The notes under the pieces are model-generated. The model made no database searches and had not been told where the DNA came from. It was given only the letters and a program-made list of their open reading frames with translations. Position numbers and translations under genes: made by a program. A DNA stretch of 64,000 nucleotides from Alteraurantiacibacter hainanensis (GTDB lineage Bacteria > Pseudomonadota > Alphaproteobacteria > Sphingomonadales > Sphingomonadaceae), in the NCBI RefSeq assembly GCF_036321025.1, contig NZ_JAZAPB010000001.1, positions 558,001 through 622,000 of the forward strand, read 5' to 3'. Each line of letters begins with the position of its first letter. Position 1 is the stretch's first letter. Shown here piece by piece: positions 63,456-64,000 of the stretch.

Positions 63456-63471
63456 TGGCATGATTCTTGAA
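63456..63471 (+). promoter_or_regulatory. Sigma-54-like -24/-12 element upstream of glnB
   Basis: TGGCATGATTCTTGAA agrees with the TGGCACG-x4-TTGCW consensus at all but two defined positions, with correct GG-to-TTG spacing. The -12 C is replaced by A, which would weaken it. It lies 66 bp before the glnB GTG. glnB-glnA promoters in alphaproteobacteria are often NtrC/sigma-54 dependent. Confidence 0.45.
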
Positions 63472-63536
63472 GCCTATGTCTCGGGAATTGCCTAGGGAGA
63501 AAGGCCCGGATCGACCGGGTTAAGACAGGGACCTGA

Positions 63537-63875
63537 GTGAAAAAGATCGAAGCCATCATCAAACCCTTCAAGCTCGACGAGGTGAAGGATGCCCTGCACG
63601 AGGTCGGCGTGTCCGGCATTACCGTGACGGAGGCGAAGGGCTTCGGACGGCAGAAAGGGCACACGGAACTCTACCGCGGTGCCGAATATGTCGTCGATTT
63701 CCTGCCCAAGGTTAAGCTGGAAATCGTCGTGCCGGACCAGTTGGCCCAGCAGGTGACGGATGCCATCGCCAATGCCGCCAAGACAGGCCGCATCGGGGAC
63801 GGCAAGATCTTCGTATCCGATATCGGCTCGGCAATCCGCATCCGTACCGGAGAGCAGGACGACGCCGCCCTCTAG
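63537..63875 (+). CDS. glnB: Nitrogen regulatory protein P-II
   Basis: A 112-residue trimeric signalling protein starting at a GTG. The T-loop residue for uridylylation is Tyr51 (ELYRGAEYVVDF). KIEAIIKPFKLDEVKDAL and the C-terminal GDGKIFVSDIGSAIRIRTGE are diagnostic. It senses ATP and 2-oxoglutarate and reports nitrogen status to GlnE/NtrB. It is followed by glnA after 65 bp. Confidence 0.97.
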   Translation: MKKIEAIIKPFKLDEVKDALHEVGVSGITVTEAKGFGRQKGHTELYRGAEYVVDFLPKVKLEIVVPDQLAQQVTDAIANAAKTGRIGDGKIFVSDIGSAIRIRTGEQDDAAL

Positions 63876-63940
63876 GGCGGTCCACCCACAGGCGAATCCC
63901 GCCAGAACAGACAATACGTTCAATTCAAGGAAGGATAATC

Positions 63941-64000
63941 ATGGCCAGTGCAAAGGACATCGCGAAGCGTATCAAGGACGAGGAGATCGAATGGGTCGAC
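63941..64000 (+). CDS. glnA: Glutamine synthetase type I, first 20 codons
   Basis: The ATG at 63941 follows AAGGAAGGA. The visible residues (MASAKDIAKRI, then EEIEWVD) are the usual start of alphaproteobacterial GlnA, and the position after glnB fits. The gene runs off the window. Confidence 0.88.
   Translation, partial: MASAKDIAKRIKDEEIEWVD

Overview
The window is GC-rich, densely packed bacterial chromosome. Gene content and protein style point to an alphaproteobacterium of the order Sphingomonadales, most likely Erythrobacteraceae. The clues are a TonB-dependent receptor of sphingomonad type, the cobA-DUF2849-cysI-DUF934-cysH sulfur operon, an FtsZ with a long acidic linker, a P-II gene directly before glnA, and many GTGA/ATGA stop-start overlaps. 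This assignment comes from sequence reading only, without database searches. No insertion sequences, prophage genes, CRISPR arrays or rRNA genes were found. Two tRNA genes are present, Thr-TGT and Ala-CGC.

Layout. 1-14.8 kb: a partial TonB receptor, the translational GTPase TypA/BipA, small envelope proteins, a GT4 glycosyltransferase, a PadR regulator with an unusual low-complexity N-terminus divergent from rarA, tRNA-Thr, UDP-glucose dehydrogenase, QueF, and an sseA-metC-mscS run with overlapping ends. 14.9-19.6 kb: assimilatory sulfate reduction (siroheme methyltransferase, sulfite reductase, APS/PAPS reductase). 19.6-28.3 kb: a JmjC/cupin oxygenase, a Tat-exported aspartate-rich repeat protein, obgE-proB-epimerase, tRNA-Ala, a polyproline lipoprotein, a Bax-inhibitor-1 protein, and YbjN-proC. 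28.4-49.3 kb: the complete division and cell wall (dcw) cluster on the minus strand, in transcription order mraZ, rsmH, ftsL, ftsI, murE, murF, mraY, murD, ftsW, murG, murC, murB, ddlB, ftsQ, ftsA, ftsZ, followed by a TPR/SPOR protein. 49.3-64 kb: housekeeping genes (cysK, a ferredoxin, an AlkA-like glycosylase, an S9 peptidase, an SDR, pterin dehydratase, ccmAB, a lipoprotein cytochrome c, map, an M17 peptidase, argC) and the start of glnB-glnA.

How the genes work together. The dcw cluster makes lipid II, cross-links it at the septum and runs the divisome. Of its 15 internal junctions, 14 overlap or are separated by 11 bp or less. Only ftsA-ftsZ has a real gap. The cys operon, cysK, metC and sseA together cover reduction of sulfate to cysteine and exchange with methionine. 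glnB and glnA form the nitrogen-assimilation unit and have a sigma-54-like element upstream.

The window is mostly ordinary housekeeping sequence, and I did not find a convincing new multi-gene system. The best leads are regulatory: four NGGGA boxes at an exact 10-bp period upstream of mraZ; a two-hairpin leader with complementary loops before the sulfur operon; perfect 14-bp palindromes at the TonB/typA and padR/rarA divergent promoters; and a hairpin covering the ribosome binding site of the gene after padR. The best protein leads are the Tat-exported TDSD-repeat protein and the PadR N-terminal extension.
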